A stretch of DNA of 64,000 nt, taken from Actinotalea subterranea. Its GTDB lineage: Bacteria; Actinomycetota; Actinomycetes; Actinomycetales; Cellulomonadaceae. Positions 29,136-39,080 of the stretch are shown piece after piece. The notes beneath the pieces are model-generated. The model was not told where the DNA came from. It made no database searches and saw nothing but the letters and a program-made list of their open reading frames with translations. A program made the position numbers and the translations under genes. Every line of letters begins with the position of its first letter. The stretch's first letter is position 1. Where the stretch lies: contig NZ_VTTP01000010.1 of assembly GCF_008364845.1 (NCBI RefSeq), forward strand, positions 62,001 through 126,000, given 5' to 3'.

Positions 29136-30946
29136 CAGGCGTCCTTCCCGTCGGTCCGCACGTCGTCCTGGGCCGCGCCGTCGGCCGGGTCCTCGGAGGG
29201 GGCCTCGGCACCCGGGCCGGCGCCGGCACCCGGCGGTGCACCCGCGGGCGGTGTCGACGCCGCCAGCCGGGCCGCTGCGCGTCGCTCGGCGATGGTCGCG
29301 CGCCGCGGACCCTCGTCGGAGCCCACCGCACCGACGGGCGCGAGGTCGTCGTCGGCCGGCTGAGCCTGCCCGGCCACGACGACGCGCCCGCGGCCCGCGT
29401 ACCGGGCGCGCGCTCCGAGCCGGACGGGGTCGAGGCCGGAGAACCGGTGACCCTGGCCGAAGAACTTCGTCCGCGCCGCGAGGAGCATCACGGGGTGCGT
29501 GAAGAGCATGACGACGGCGAGGTCGATCAGGGTCGTCAGGCCGAGGGTGAACGCGAAGCCGCGCACCCCGCCCACGGCGAGGAAGTACAGGACGACAGCC
29601 GCGAGGAAGTTCACGGCGTCGGAGATGATGATCGTCCGGCGCGCACGGTCCCAGCCGTGCTCGACGGCGGCGGGCAGCGTCCGGCCGTCGCGGAGCTCGT
29701 CGCGGATGCGCTCGAAGTAGACGATGAACGAGTCCGCGGTGATGCCGATCGCGACGATGATGCCCGCGACGCCGGGAAGGCTCAGTCGGTAGCCCTGCGT
29801 CCAGGACAGCACCGCGATCAGGCCGTAGGCCAGGAGCCCGGCCGCGACGAGCGACGCGATCGTCACCCCGCCGAGGGCGCGGTACTGGGCGAGGGAGTAG
29901 ACGCCCACGAGCACCAGGCCGATCAGGCCCGCGAGCAGGCCACGCTGGAGCTGCTCCGACCCGAGGGTCGCGGAGATCTGCTGCTCGCTCTGCACCTCGA
30001 ACGTCAGGGGCAGAGCACCGAAGTTGAGCTGCTGCGCGAGCGTCGCGGCGGACTCGCGCGTGAAGCTCCCCGAGATCTCCGCCTTGCCGTCGGAGATGAT
30101 CGAGTTCACCGACGGCGCCGAGATCACGAGGCCGTCGAGGACCATCGCGAACTGGTTGCGCGGGCTCTCGAGGTTCAGCAGACGCGTCGTCACCTCACGG
30201 AACGCCACCGTTCCGTCACCGTCGAACTCGATGTTCGTGACCCACTCGCTCGTGATCGCGCCGGTCTGGGTGGTGCGCAGACCCGAGCTGGCGTTGGCGA
30301 TCTCCTCGCCGCGCACCTCGACCGGACCGAGGATGTACTTGACCGCGCCGTTCTGGTCGCACGAGACCACCGCGGCCTCCGGGTCGCCGACGAGCTCGGC
30401 GCCGCCCGCGAGGTTCTCGGGGTCCGTGCAGTCGTACGCGTTGAACTGGTCGAGGACGTCCTGCGTGACCCAGGCGGGGTCGCTGGCGTCCGCCGGCTCG
30501 GTGCCCTCGGCCGGCGGGGTCACCGTCGCCGACGCGTCCTCGACAGGCGTGGGCGCGGCCTGCACGATCACGGGCCGGAACAGCATCTGCGCCGACTCGC
30601 GGACCAGGTCGAGCGTCTCGTCGTCGGGCTCACCGGGGAGCGCGACGACGATGTTGCTGCCGCCCTGGCTCGTGATCTCGGCCTCGGCGACACCCGAGGC
30701 GTCGATGCGCTGGCGGATGATGTCGATCGCCTGGGCGATCGTGTCCTCGGTGACCCGCTCACCGTCCTCGGCGGTCGGCCGGAGGATGAGCTGGGTGCCC
30801 CCCTCGAGGTCGAGCGCCAGCTTGGGGGTGAGCGAGGCGTTGCCCCACACGTTCCCGGCGATCAGGGCGGCGAAGAGGGCGATCACCAGGACCGCGAACG
30901 TCACCAGGGTGCGCACAGGTCGTTCGCGGCGGGTCGATGTGGCCAA
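29135..30946 (-). CDS. secD: Protein translocase subunit SecD
   Basis: The protein has 603 residues. The N-terminal helix (TLVTFAVLVIALFAALIAGN) is followed by LALDLEGGTQLILRP (the D1 signature) and a large extracytoplasmic domain, then a helical block with GVYSLAQYRALGGV, GIITADSF-like GITADSFIVYFERIRDE and AVNFLAAVVLYFL. A Pro/Ala/Gly-rich tail of roughly 90 residues follows the last helix. The TTG start at 30946 is preceded by AAGAAGAA, a weak ribosome-binding site; no better start is apparent. Confidence 0.94.
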   Translation of the reverse strand: MATSTRRERPVRTLVTFAVLVIALFAALIAGNVWGNASLTPKLALDLEGGTQLILRPTAEDGERVTEDTIAQAIDIIRQRIDASGVAEAEITSQGGSNIVVALPGEPDDETLDLVRESAQMLFRPVIVQAAPTPVEDASATVTPPAEGTEPADASDPAWVTQDVLDQFNAYDCTDPENLAGGAELVGDPEAAVVSCDQNGAVKYILGPVEVRGEEIANASSGLRTTQTGAITSEWVTNIEFDGDGTVAFREVTTRLLNLESPRNQFAMVLDGLVISAPSVNSIISDGKAEISGSFTRESAATLAQQLNFGALPLTFEVQSEQQISATLGSEQLQRGLLAGLIGLVLVGVYSLAQYRALGGVTIASLVAAGLLAYGLIAVLSWTQGYRLSLPGVAGIIVAIGITADSFIVYFERIRDELRDGRTLPAAVEHGWDRARRTIIISDAVNFLAAVVLYFLAVGGVRGFAFTLGLTTLIDLAVVMLFTHPVMLLAARTKFFGQGHRFSGLDPVRLGARARYAGRGRVVVAGQAQPADDDLAPVGAVGSDEGPRRATIAERRAAARLAASTPPAGAPPGAGAGPGAEAPSEDPADGAAQDDVRTDGKDA

Positions 30947-31028
30947 CGGTTCTTCTTCTCTCGTGCGTGGTCCGGCCGCGGGGCGGCCGGTGCCGTGGGC
31001 GCCGGCGGGCCGGCGCGGGATCAGCGGG

Positions 31029-31499
31029 TCAGCGGCGCTCGGTGCCGTCCTCGTCGCGTGGCTCGGTCAGGCTCGAGGCGTCGTCGGGCACCTCGACGTC
31101 GACGGGTGCGTCGGCGTCGGCGTCCACGTCGTCCGTCGGCTCAACGGTCTCGTCGTCCTCGTAGACGTCCTCGTCCTCGTACACGTCCTCGTCGTACTCG
31201 TCCTCGGCGAGCTCGTCCTCGTCGGCGTCCTCGGCCACGGGAACGGTCGGCTCGACGAGCTTGGCGATCGCCGGCTTGAGCCAGCGGCTCGTGACGCCGG
31301 GCGAGATCTCGATCGTCACGACGTCGTCCTCGACGTCGACCACGGTGCCGAACAGACCCGAACCGGTCATGACCTCCTGGCCCGGCATGAGGTTCGACCG
31401 GAAGTTGGCCGCCTCCTTCTGCTGCTTGCGGGTGCGGTTGGTCATGAGCCACATGGCCCCGAAAGCCAGCGCCAAGATGATCAGAAAGCTGTAGTCCAT
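31029..31499 (-). CDS. yajC: Preprotein translocase subunit YajC with a long acidic tail
   Basis: The protein has 156 residues. The membrane helix (FLIILALAFGAMWLMTN) is followed by the YajC core (LMPGQEVMTGSGLFGTVV, VTIEISPGVTSRWLKPAIAK). The last 65 residues are extremely acidic with near repeats of DEDVYED and no basic residues until the end; YajC proteins are usually around 100 residues. A -10 like TAGACT (minus strand; AGTCTA at 31541-31546) lies about 40 bases upstream and suggests the start of the yajC-secD-secF-apt-rel transcription unit. Confidence 0.92.
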   Translation of the reverse strand: MDYSFLIILALAFGAMWLMTNRTRKQQKEAANFRSNLMPGQEVMTGSGLFGTVVDVEDDVVTIEISPGVTSRWLKPAIAKLVEPTVPVAEDADEDELAEDEYDEDVYEDEDVYEDDETVEPTDDVDADADAPVDVEVPDDASSLTEPRDEDGTERR

Positions 31500-31540
31500 G
31501 GGGTCTTCTCACGTCCTGTTCAGGTTCAGCGACCGCGCGC

Positions 31541-31546
31541 AGTCTA
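31541..31546 (-). promoter_or_regulatory. Candidate -10 of the yajC-secDF-apt unit
   Basis: Minus-strand TAGACT fits the TANNNT -10 consensus and stands in the 140-bp gap between ruvB and yajC. No good -35 is visible. Confidence 0.4.
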
Positions 31547-31640
31547 GGTGACCCGCGCTCCCCCGCCCTAACGGGCCGGTGGACGTGCTGGTTCCCCTGG
31601 AGAGGCTAGAGGACCACGGGCGCCCGGTGTGGGACCGCCG

Positions 31641-32693
31641 TCAGCCGAACAGGGTGTCGGACGCCGCGGGTGCGGCCAGGCCGAGGTGCTCCCACGCGCG
31701 GGCGCTGGCGACCCGGCCGCGCGGGGTACGGCCCATGAGCCCCTCACGCACGAGGAACGGCTCCGCGACGGTCTCGACCGTCTCGGGCTCCTCTCCCACG
31801 GCGACGGCGAGCGTCGTGAGGCCGACGGGGCCGCCCCCGAACCGGGCGCAGAGCGCGTGCAGCACCGCACGGTCGAGCCGGTCGAGGCCGAGCTCGTCGA
31901 CCTCGTACACCGCGAGGGCGGAGCGGGCCGCGTCGAGGTCGAGCGTCCCGTCCCCCCGGACCTGGGCCCAGTCGCGGACCCGTCGCAGGAGCCTGTTGGC
32001 GATGCGTGGCGTGCCGCGGGAGCGGCCCGCGACCTCGGCGGCGGCGTCCTCGTGGAGCTCCACGCCCAGCAGGCCGGCGGACCGGGCGAGGACCTGCCGC
32101 AGCTCGGCCTCGTCGTAGAAGTCGAGGTGGCCCGTGAACCCGAAGCGGTCGCGCAGCGGTGCCGGCAGCAGACCGGCACGCGTCGTGGCGCCGACGACCG
32201 TGAAGGGCGGGAGCGACAGCCCGATCGCGTTGGCCCCCGCGCCCTTGCCCACGACGACGTCGACCCGGAAGTCCTCCATCGCCACGTACAGGAGCTCCTC
32301 CGCGGGCCTGGCCAGGCGGTGGATCTCGTCGAGGAAGAGCACCTCGCCCTCCTCGAGCGAGGACAGGACGGCGGCGAGGTCACCCGCGTGCTGGATCGCC
32401 GGGCCGGAGGTGACGCGCATCGACGTGCCGAGCTCCGCGGCGATGATCATCGCGAGGGTCGTCTTGCCCAGCCCGGGAGGTCCGGACAGGAGCACGTGGT
32501 CGGGCGCGCGGCCCCGGCCCATCGCCGCGTGCAGGACGAGCTCGAGCTGGTCCCGGACGACGCGCTGGCCCACGAACTCCGCGAGCCGGCGCGGGCGGAG
32601 CGCCGCCTCCGCGGCACGCTCGAGGTCCTCGGCCCCCGGTGCGACGATCCGTTCGGTCGTGATCTCGTCGGTCCGGACGTCGTCCTCAGGCAC
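31641..32693 (-). CDS. ruvB: Holliday junction branch migration helicase RuvB
   Basis: An AAA+ hexameric motor of 350 residues. After [12 protein letters not shown] come Walker [10 protein letters not shown], Walker [10 protein letters not shown], sensor 1 GATTRAG and the arginine finger LRDRFG, then the C-terminal winged helix ([18 protein letters not shown]). GTG at 32693 overlaps the ruvA stop by eight bases. Confidence 0.95.
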   Translation of the reverse strand: MPEDDVRTDEITTERIVAPGAEDLERAAEAALRPRRLAEFVGQRVVRDQLELVLHAAMGRGRAPDHVLLSGPPGLGKTTLAMIIAAELGTSMRVTSGPAIQHAGDLAAVLSSLEEGEVLFLDEIHRLARPAEELLYVAMEDFRVDVVVGKGAGANAIGLSLPPFTVVGATTRAGLLPAPLRDRFGFTGHLDFYDEAELRQVLARSAGLLGVELHEDAAAEVAGRSRGTPRIANRLLRRVRDWAQVRGDGTLDLDAARSALAVYEVDELGLDRLDRAVLHALCARFGGGPVGLTTLAVAVGEEPETVETVAEPFLVREGLMGRTPRGRVASARAWEHLGLAAPAASDTLFG

Positions 32694-33300
32694 GTCCGCC
32701 GCCCAGCACGCGCAGCGCACCCCTCAGGACCGCGGCGACCTCCGAGGCGTCGACCGCGCCGGCATCGGCAGGGGCGACGCGCGCGACGGCGTCCTCCGCC
32801 GCCTTGGTGTTCCAGCCGAGGCCCACGAGCGCCTCGACGACCTCGCCGCGGCGGTCGGACGGGGCGTGCGTGACCGGGGCGCCGCCCGCCGACGTGGCCG
32901 GCGCGCCGAGCCGGTCGGCCAGCTCGAGCACGATGCGCTGCGCCCCCTTGCGGCCGATGCCCGGGACCCGCTGGAGCGCCGCGAGGTCCTCGCCGGCGAC
33001 CGCTCGGCGGAGCGCGTCGGGGGTGTGGACCGCGAGCATCGCGAGAGCGAGACGGGGGCCCACCCCGCTGACGGTCTGCACGCTCTCGAAGACGTCGCGC
33101 TCGTCCGCGTCAGCGAACCCGTACAGGGTCAGCGAGTCCTCCCGCACGACGAGCGACGTCGCGAGCTCGCCCGGCTCACCCACCCGCAGGCCCGCGAGCG
33201 TCGCCGGCGTCGCGTACGCGACGAGGCCGACGCCGCCGACCTCGATGACGGCGGCGTCGAGGCGGACACCCACGACACGTCCCCGCAGCGACGCGATCAT
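32686..33300 (-). CDS. ruvA: Holliday junction branch migration protein RuvA
   Basis: The protein has 204 residues. The N-terminal OB fold [12 protein letters not shown], two HhH motifs ([32 protein letters not shown]) and the C-terminal RuvB-binding UBA-like domain ([18 protein letters not shown]) are in order. ATG at 33300 has GGGAGG seven bases upstream. A near-consensus LexA box is about 40 bp upstream. Confidence 0.95.
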   Translation of the reverse strand: MIASLRGRVVGVRLDAAVIEVGGVGLVAYATPATLAGLRVGEPGELATSLVVREDSLTLYGFADADERDVFESVQTVSGVGPRLALAMLAVHTPDALRRAVAGEDLAALQRVPGIGRKGAQRIVLELADRLGAPATSAGGAPVTHAPSDRRGEVVEALVGLGWNTKAAEDAVARVAPADAGAVDASEVAAVLRGALRVLGGGRA

Positions 33301-33338
33301 CAGACGACCTCCCGAGCCCGTCGCCGCCCAGCCGGGCA

Positions 33339-33354
33339 CCGAACACCTGTACGA
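33339..33354 (-). promoter_or_regulatory. Near-consensus LexA box upstream of ruvA
   Basis: On the minus strand TCGTACAGGTGTTCGG matches TCGAAC-N4-GTTCGA with one mismatch in the CGAAC/GTTCG core and one in the flank. It lies between ruvC and ruvA and could give ruvAB an SOS promoter of their own. ruv genes are LexA-controlled in mycobacteria. Confidence 0.5.
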
Positions 33355-33382
33355 CCAGGAGCCACCGTAACAAGCGCGTCCG

Positions 33383-33994
33383 TCACCGCGTGGCGCGGCG
33401 CGCCGCCGCCTCGGCCTGCGCCCAGGCCCGCTGCGCCGCCGTGGGACCCGTGACCACCTGACCGTCGGATGGGCTCCCCGACCCCACCGAGCGGGAGGCC
33501 GGTGCCGTCGTCGCGGCACCCGTCGCAGGGCGCCAGAGGTGGCAGATCCCGAGCGCGAGCGCGTCCGCGGCGTCGGCGGGCGTGGGCAGTGCGGCGAGCC
33601 GCAGGATCCGCGCGACCATCTGCTGCACCTGCGGCTTGTCGGCCCGTCCGTTGCCGGTCACCGCGGCCTTGACCTCGCTCGGCGTGTGCAGCGCGACGGG
33701 GATCCCCCGCCTGGCGGCGGCCGCCATCACGACGCCCGACACCTGTGCCGTGCCCATCACCGTGCGCACGTTGTGCTGCGCGAAGACCCGCTCCACGGCG
33801 ACCGCGTCGGGCTGGTAGCGCTCGAGCCACACCTCCACGACCGCGGCGATCGCGGCGAGCCGCACCGCGACGTCGTCGTCCACGGCCGAGCGTGCGACGT
33901 CCACGGCGACGAGCTCGACGCGGCGCCCGGGCAGGGAGTCGACGACGCCGAGACCGCACCGGGTCAGGCCTGGGTCGACTCCGAGGACGCGCAC
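33383..33994 (-). CDS. ruvC: Crossover junction endodeoxyribonuclease RuvC
   Basis: The protein has 203 residues. The catalytic acidic residues are in [29 protein letters not shown] and [12 protein letters not shown]. The GTG at 33994 is favoured by GGGAG nine bases upstream and by the family start; a GTG six bases earlier is possible. The C-terminal 45 residues are a variable Ala-rich tail. Confidence 0.94.
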   Translation of the reverse strand: MRVLGVDPGLTRCGLGVVDSLPGRRVELVAVDVARSAVDDDVAVRLAAIAAVVEVWLERYQPDAVAVERVFAQHNVRTVMGTAQVSGVVMAAAARRGIPVALHTPSEVKAAVTGNGRADKPQVQQMVARILRLAALPTPADAADALALGICHLWRPATGAATTAPASRSVGSGSPSDGQVVTGPTAAQRAWAQAEAAARRATR

Positions 33995-34055
33995 GGGCAC
34001 AGTCTCCCAGCCGGCGTCGCCCGCACCACGCAGGTGCGGGCGGCGCGGCGAGGCG

Positions 34056-34814
34056 TCACTCCTCCTCGAGCGCCGCCATGACCTCGTCGGAGGCGTCGAA
34101 GTTCGCGAAGACCTCCTGCACGTCGTCGCTGTCCTCGAGCGCGTCGATGAGACGCAGGATCTTGCGGGCGCCGTCGACGTCGACCTCGACCTGGGTGGCG
34201 GGCACGAACTGCGCGTCGGCGGAGTCGTAGTCGATGCCGGCGCCCTGGAGCGCCGTACGGACCGCGACCATGTCGCTGGCCTCGCTCAGGATCTCGAAGG
34301 CCTCGCCGAGGTCGTTGACCTCCTCGGCCCCCGCGTCGAGCACCGCTGCGAGCACGTCGTCCTCGGTCAGCCCGGCCGTCTTGGGCACGATCACCACGCC
34401 GCGCCGGGAGAACAGGTAGGAGACGGAGCCCGGGTCGGCCAGGGAGCCACCGTTGCGCGAGAACGCCACGCGCACGTCCGACGCCGCACGGTTGCGGTTG
34501 TCGGTCAGGCACTCGACGAGCACGGCGACACCGCCGGGGCCGTAGCCCTCGTACATGATCGTCTGGTAGTCCGCACCGCCGGCCTCCTGGCCGGAGCCGC
34601 GCTTGACCGCGCGGTCGATGTTGTCGTTCGGGACCGACGACTTCTTGGCCTTCTGGACCGCGTCGAACAGCGTCGGGTTGCCCGCGAGGTCGCCGCCGCC
34701 GGTGCGTGCCGCGACCTCGATGTTCTTGATGAGCTTGGCGAAGAGCTTGCCGCGCCTCGCGTCGACCACTGCCTTCTTGTGCTTGGTGGTGGCCCACTTG
34801 GAGTGACCGGACAT
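34056..34814 (-). CDS. YebC/PmpR family protein (probable translation or transcription regulator)
   Basis: The protein has 252 residues. The start [29 protein letters not shown]-type N-terminal helix bundle, [13 protein letters not shown] and the central [20 protein letters not shown] block identify the TACO1/YebC family. Members have been described as DNA-binding regulators and as factors easing ribosome stalling at proline runs. It follows pdxT by 13 bp and precedes ruvC, the usual actinobacterial context. Confidence 0.93.
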   Translation of the reverse strand: MSGHSKWATTKHKKAVVDARRGKLFAKLIKNIEVAARTGGGDLAGNPTLFDAVQKAKKSSVPNDNIDRAVKRGSGQEAGGADYQTIMYEGYGPGGVAVLVECLTDNRNRAASDVRVAFSRNGGSLADPGSVSYLFSRRGVVIVPKTAGLTEDDVLAAVLDAGAEEVNDLGEAFEILSEASDMVAVRTALQGAGIDYDSADAQFVPATQVEVDVDGARKILRLIDALEDSDDVQEVFANFDASDEVMAALEEE

Positions 34815-34827
34815 GATGCGAAACCCC

Positions 34828-35448
34828 TCAACCGCGGTCGGTGACGATCTGGACGAACATCCGGTGCACGCGCAGGTCGCCCGTGATCTCCGGATGGAAG
34901 GACGTGGCCAGGACGTCGCGCTGACGCACCGCGACGATCCTACCGGCGGCGGGCCCCGTGCCCACCGTCGCGAGCACACGGGCGTCGGCGCCCGCCTCCT
35001 CGACCCATGGCGCGCGGATGAACACCGCGTGCACGGGGTGCTCGGCGCTGTCGGGGACGCCGTCGACGACGAGGTCCGTCTCGAACGAGTCGACCTGACG
35101 GCCGAACGCGTTGCGGCGCACCGTGATGTCCAGGCCCCCGAGGGTCTGCTGGCCCTCGATGCCGCCCGTGATCCGGTCGGCGAGCAGGATCATGCCCGCG
35201 CAGGAGCCGTACGCCGGCAGCCCGTCCCTGATCGCGGCCCGGAGCGGCTCGAAGAGCTCGAACACGTGCAGCAGCTTGTCCATCGTGGTGGACTCCCCGC
35301 CGGGGAGCACGACGCCGTCGACCGAGCCGAGCTCGCGCTCCCGCCGGACCGTCACGGCGCGCGCGCCGGACGCCTCGAGGGCGGCCACGTGCTCGCGGAC
35401 GTCTCCCTGGAGGGCGAGGACACCGACCGTCGGGCGCGCATGAGTCAC
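34828..35448 (-). CDS. pdxT: Pyridoxal 5'-phosphate synthase glutaminase subunit PdxT
   Basis: The 206-residue glutaminase supplies ammonia to PdxS for PLP synthesis. Family motifs are [22 protein letters not shown], the nucleophile Cys in [13 protein letters not shown] and the His/Glu in [10 protein letters not shown] at 35448 matches the family start. No ribosome-binding site fits in the short upstream region; a -10 (TAGACT) ends eight bases before the GTG, so the mRNA is probably leaderless. pdxS is 2 kb away behind a plus-strand gene. Confidence 0.93.
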   Translation of the reverse strand: MTHARPTVGVLALQGDVREHVAALEASGARAVTVRRERELGSVDGVVLPGGESTTMDKLLHVFELFEPLRAAIRDGLPAYGSCAGMILLADRITGGIEGQQTLGGLDITVRRNAFGRQVDSFETDLVVDGVPDSAEHPVHAVFIRAPWVEEAGADARVLATVGTGPAAGRIVAVRQRDVLATSFHPEITGDLRVHRMFVQIVTDRG

Positions 35449-35482
35449 GGCGGGCGAGTCTACGACCCCTATCCTCGGGACC
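35449..35482. promoter_or_regulatory. Compact divergent, apparently leaderless promoter pair
   Basis: Only 34 bp separate the divergent starts. On the minus strand TAGACT (AGTCTA at 35457-35462) ends eight bases before the pdxT GTG; on the plus strand TATCCT (35470-35475) ends seven bases before the ATG at 35483. Neither gene has room for a Shine-Dalgarno sequence, so both probably start transcription at or next to their start codon. Confidence 0.6.
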
Positions 35483-36130
35483 ATGACCATCCCGCTCCAG
35501 ACCAGTCAGGCCGCACCCGGACGTCGCTCCACCCGGGGCGCACGGATCCTGACCGCGGTCGGCGCCCTCTTCATGATCGGCGCACTGGTCGTCGCCTTCC
35601 TGTCCGCGCGCACGTTCGTCGGTCTGCTGCCGGTGGACGTCCTGGACGGGGACGGCGAGCCCGGACCCGCCGTGCTGCTCACCGTGCCCGCACCGGGCAC
35701 CGGTGAGGTCACCCTCGACGCGGGCACCGACTACGCGCTGTTCACCGTCGTCGACGCCCAGGACAGCGACAGCAGCGGGGCCGACGACGTCCTCGACGCG
35801 GAGGTGGCCGTGACCGGTCCCGACGGCACCGCCGTCGAGGTGCGCGGCTCGGCCGACGTCGACATGAGCACCGGTGGCGGCGGCCGCCACGCGAGCACCG
35901 TCGGGTCCTTCGAGACGGACGCCGCGGGCACCTACACGGTCATCGTGCCGGCCGCCCAGCAGCAGCACGTCGAGGTCCTGGTGACGCAGGACCAGCCGGT
36001 CCTGCCGTTCGTCGGCGGGATCTTCGGGACGATCGCCGGGGCCTTCGCGGCGGTCCTCCTCGGGATCCTGGGCGTCGGCATGCTCATCGGCGGTGTCGTC
36101 TGGTGGGTCCTGCGTCGTCGCAGCGCCTGA
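35483..36130 (+). CDS. Two-helix membrane protein of unknown function
   Basis: The protein has 215 residues. Helix 1 (about residues 22-44, [19 protein letters not shown]) and helix 2 (about 182-210, [20 protein letters not shown]) enclose an extracytoplasmic domain of about 135 residues, rich in Val, Thr, Asp and Gly, probably a beta sandwich ([35 protein letters not shown]). It ends with a basic RRRSA tail. No family is recognised by eye. It stands alone on the plus strand between pdxT and the Nudix gene and is probably translated from a leaderless mRNA. Confidence 0.75.
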   Translation: MTIPLQTSQAAPGRRSTRGARILTAVGALFMIGALVVAFLSARTFVGLLPVDVLDGDGEPGPAVLLTVPAPGTGEVTLDAGTDYALFTVVDAQDSDSSGADDVLDAEVAVTGPDGTAVEVRGSADVDMSTGGGGRHASTVGSFETDAAGTYTVIVPAAQQQHVEVLVTQDQPVLPFVGGIFGTIAGAFAAVLLGILGVGMLIGGVVWWVLRRRSA

Positions 36131-36172
36131 CGGCGCGCCGCACGCCGCCCGGCGGCTGGCGAGGCGGCCGGC

Positions 36173-36223
36173 GGGGCTCAGCGGCCGTCGGGGCTCAGCG
36201 GCCGTCGGGGCTCAGTTGCCGTC
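36173..36223. repeat. 17-bp tandem repeat, three copies
   Basis: GGGGCTCAGCGGCCGTC occurs at 36173 and 36190, and a copy with two changes at 36207. The third contains the last codons and stop of the Nudix gene, so the gene end was duplicated outward into the convergent intergenic space. Confidence 0.85.
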
Positions 36224-36802
36224 GGGCAGCTCGCGGAGCGTGCCGTCCCACCCGGTCAGGAGGCCACGGACGATCTCGACGAGCGGGGCCGGGAAGATCT
36301 CGACCGTCACACGCTCGAGGTCGTCGAGCGACCACCACCGCACCTCGTCCATGAACCCGCGCTCGACCTCCGTCCAGCCGCTCGTGACGAGGCGGTCGGT
36401 CGCCGCGGTCCGCGCGACGAAGAAGACCTCGTCCTGGCGGACCGGGCGGCGGTAGAAGTCGAAGATCGCGCTCCGACGCAGCACCGGTCCCTCGAGGTCG
36501 CCGACGTCGAGCCGTAGGCCCGTCTCCTCGAACAGCTCACGGACGGCTGCCGCGGGGGCCGACTCCCCCGCGTCGATCCCGCCGCCGATCGTGAACCACC
36601 ACGTGCGCTCGGGCTGGTCGGCGTCGTGCCCGCGCGCGAGCAGCACCCGGTCCTCCTCGTCGAGGAGGATGACGCGTGCCGCGGACCGCCGCAGGACCCC
36701 GTCCGGCCCGACGACCCACTCGGGTCCGAGAGCAGGCGTCCCCTCGGCCGGTACCGACGGTGCGGCGGCGTCGTGGCGCGCGGGTTCGCGCGCCGTCGTC
36801 AC
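36212..36802 (-). CDS. Nudix hydrolase
   Basis: The protein has 196 residues. The Nudix box is [20 protein letters not shown] followed by ETGLRL (pattern Gx5Ex7REUxEExGU complete). It binds divalent metal and hydrolyses nucleoside diphosphate-X compounds; substrate unknown. The N-terminal 40 residues are a variable tail. GTG at 36802 overlaps the pdxS stop, so it is co-transcribed with pdxS. Confidence 0.88.
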   Translation of the reverse strand: MTTAREPARHDAAAPSVPAEGTPALGPEWVVGPDGVLRRSAARVILLDEEDRVLLARGHDADQPERTWWFTIGGGIDAGESAPAAAVRELFEETGLRLDVGDLEGPVLRRSAIFDFYRRPVRQDEVFFVARTAATDRLVTSGWTEVERGFMDEVRWWSLDDLERVTVEIFPAPLVEIVRGLLTGWDGTLRELPDGN

Positions 36803-37701
36803 CAGCCGCGCTCGGCCAGGCGGTGGGGCTCGGGGACGTCCTCGACGTTGATGCCGACCATGGCCTCGCCCAGGCCGCGCGACACCTTGGCGATGACGTC
36901 CGGGTCGTCGTAGAACGTGGTCGCCTTGACGATCGCGGCGGCACGCTCGGCCGGGTTGCCCGACTTGAAGATGCCCGAGCCGACGAACACGCCCTCGGCA
37001 CCGAGCTGCATCATCATGGCCGCGTCGGCCGGGGTGGCGATGCCGCCCGCCGTGAAGAGCACGACCGGGAGCTTGCCCGTCCGTGCGACCTCGGCGACCA
37101 GGTCGTACGGCGCCTGGAGCTCCTTCGCGGCCACGAAGAGCTCGTCCTCGGGCAGCGACGTGAGGCGGCGGATCTGGTCGCGGATCTGACGCATGTGCGT
37201 CGTCGCGTTCGAGACGTCACCGGTCCCGGCCTCGCCCTTCGACCGGATCATGGCCGCACCTTCGGTGATGCGTCGCAGCGCCTCACCGAGGTTCGTCGCG
37301 CCGCACACGAAGGGGACGGTGAACGCCCACTTGTCGATGTGGTGGCTGTAGTCGGCCGGGGTCAGCACCTCGGACTCGTCGACGTAGTCGACACCGAGGG
37401 CCTGGAGAACCTGGGCCTCGACGAAGTGACCGATCCGCGCCTTGGCCATGACCGGGATCGAGACCGCGGAGATGATGCCGTCGATCAGGTCCGGGTCGCT
37501 CATGCGCGCGACACCGCCCTGCGCACGGATGTCTGCCGGGACCCGCTCGAGCGCCATGACGGCGACGGCGCCGGCGTCCTCCGCGATCTTGGCCTGCTCG
37601 GCCGTGACGACGTCCATGATGACCCCGCCCTTGAGCATCTCGGCCATGCCGCGCTTGACCTTGGCGGTGCCGATGACGTTGCTGGAGTTCTCGGTCGTCA
37701 C
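36799..37701 (-). CDS. pdxS: Pyridoxal 5'-phosphate synthase lyase subunit PdxS
   Basis: The protein has 300 residues. PdxS forms PLP from ribose 5-phosphate, glyceraldehyde 3-phosphate and PdxT-derived ammonia. Motifs include [36 protein letters not shown], the Lys in [14 protein letters not shown] and [14 protein letters not shown] at 37701 has AAGGA five bases upstream. It is separated from its partner pdxT by a Nudix gene and a plus-strand gene. Confidence 0.96.
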   Translation of the reverse strand: MTTENSSNVIGTAKVKRGMAEMLKGGVIMDVVTAEQAKIAEDAGAVAVMALERVPADIRAQGGVARMSDPDLIDGIISAVSIPVMAKARIGHFVEAQVLQALGVDYVDESEVLTPADYSHHIDKWAFTVPFVCGATNLGEALRRITEGAAMIRSKGEAGTGDVSNATTHMRQIRDQIRRLTSLPEDELFVAAKELQAPYDLVAEVARTGKLPVVLFTAGGIATPADAAMMMQLGAEGVFVGSGIFKSGNPAERAAAIVKATTFYDDPDVIAKVSRGLGEAMVGINVEDVPEPHRLAERGW

Positions 37702-37829
37702 GTCAGTCCTTGCTGCTCGGGGGTTGCCCGCGCCGGTTCTCCGCGCACGCGCCGCCGGTACCCGAGGGGACCGTGGCCCGGGCGCCGGTCCGGGACGGGA
37801 GCCGCGTCGTCGGGGCGGCACGAGCCATC

Positions 37830-39080
37830 CTAGACCGGCAGCGCGGTCTGGAGCCGGTGCCGTGTCGCCACGAGCGCGGCCAGCAGCGCCGCCTCCTCGT
37901 GCGCCGCATGGTCGGGTGCCCGACCGGTCGCGATGCGCTGACGCAGGTACGCGAGCCGCGTCGCGAGCGCCTGGAACTCGGCCATCGCGCCGCGTGCTCC
38001 CGGTCCGCCCCGACCGGCCGCCCACGTCCGCGCGCGACGCCGCTCCCGCAGGGACGTGAGCATCGCGATCTCGGCGGGTGCGAACCACCACGCGGCCGCG
38101 TACTCCGCGAGCCGGGTCCGGACGACCCGCGCCTCACGGCTCCGCAGCCACACGACGAGGCCGACGGCGGCGAGGAAGAGCGGGACCTGGACGACCGCGT
38201 AGAGCACCAGGAACTCGCTCGTCGAGCCCATCGACGCGCTGCCGTTCCACAGGCCGTGCAGCAGGACGGCGGCCGCGAGGCCGACCGGGAGGGCCCAGAC
38301 CCACGCGTGACGCGAACGGCTGTCCGCGGCGAGACCGAGCGCGAGGCCCGTGCAGGCCGTGAAGAGCAGGTGGGCGAACGGCGACATGACGGCGCGCATG
38401 ACGAACACCATCGCGACGGCCTGGCCGCCGCCCGCAGTGGTCGCCGCCTGGGACATCGCACCACCGAAGTAGAGGATGTTCTCGACGAACGCGAACCCGG
38501 CCGCAACCGTCGCGGCGTAGACCAGGCCGTCCACGGGACCGTCGAAGGAACGCCGCCACGCCAGGAAGACGACGAGGACGCCCGCGGCCTTGATGGACTC
38601 CTCCACGACGGGCGCGACGACGGTCGCGGCGACGAGGTCGGCGCTCGTCGACGCCGTCCCGGCCGCCACGAGCGCGAGCACGGCGCCCGTGTTCAGCAGG
38701 AGTGCGACGAGGACCGCGACCGAGGCGCCCCAGCCGAAGGCGACCGCCAGGGACTGCCACGGCTCCGGCTCCCACCGGTCGACCCACCGGACCGCCGCGA
38801 GGACGAGGGCGAGCGGGACCAGTGCGAGGACCGCCGCACCCGGCAGCGCCGCGAGCCCGACGGAGAAGCCCACGACGGCCACGGCCGCGATGCCGAGGAC
38901 CCCGAGGACGACGAGCGCGACCACGGTGCCGACCCCGTGGTTGGCGCCGTACGGCCGGTCCGCCGCGCCGCCCGGTCCGCGACCGGCTGCGGGCCAGGGC
39001 GGGGCGACGCTCGCCGGTGCCGCGGCGACACCGCCCGGGTGCATCGCGGGCGCGCGGTAGGGCGGCGGCTGCGTGGTCAC
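37830..39080 (-). CDS. PrsW family intramembrane metalloprotease-like protein
   Basis: A 416-residue polytopic membrane protein. The PrsW/CAAX-type signatures are present in order: [11 protein letters not shown] (EExxxK), [10 protein letters not shown] (FxxxEN), [14 protein letters not shown] with an intramembrane His, and [11 protein letters not shown] (HxxWN). PrsW in Bacillus cleaves an anti-sigma factor; the target here is unknown. The last 90 residues are cytoplasmic and basic. GTG at 39080 overlaps the upstream stop (GTGA), coupling it to the gene after pimA. Confidence 0.87.
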   Translation of the reverse strand: MTTQPPPYRAPAMHPGGVAAAPASVAPPWPAAGRGPGGAADRPYGANHGVGTVVALVVLGVLGIAAVAVVGFSVGLAALPGAAVLALVPLALVLAAVRWVDRWEPEPWQSLAVAFGWGASVAVLVALLLNTGAVLALVAAGTASTSADLVAATVVAPVVEESIKAAGVLVVFLAWRRSFDGPVDGLVYAATVAAGFAFVENILYFGGAMSQAATTAGGGQAVAMVFVMRAVMSPFAHLLFTACTGLALGLAADSRSRHAWVWALPVGLAAAVLLHGLWNGSASMGSTSEFLVLYAVVQVPLFLAAVGLVVWLRSREARVVRTRLAEYAAAWWFAPAEIAMLTSLRERRRARTWAAGRGGPGARGAMAEFQALATRLAYLRQRIATGRAPDHAAHEEAALLAALVATRHRLQTALPV

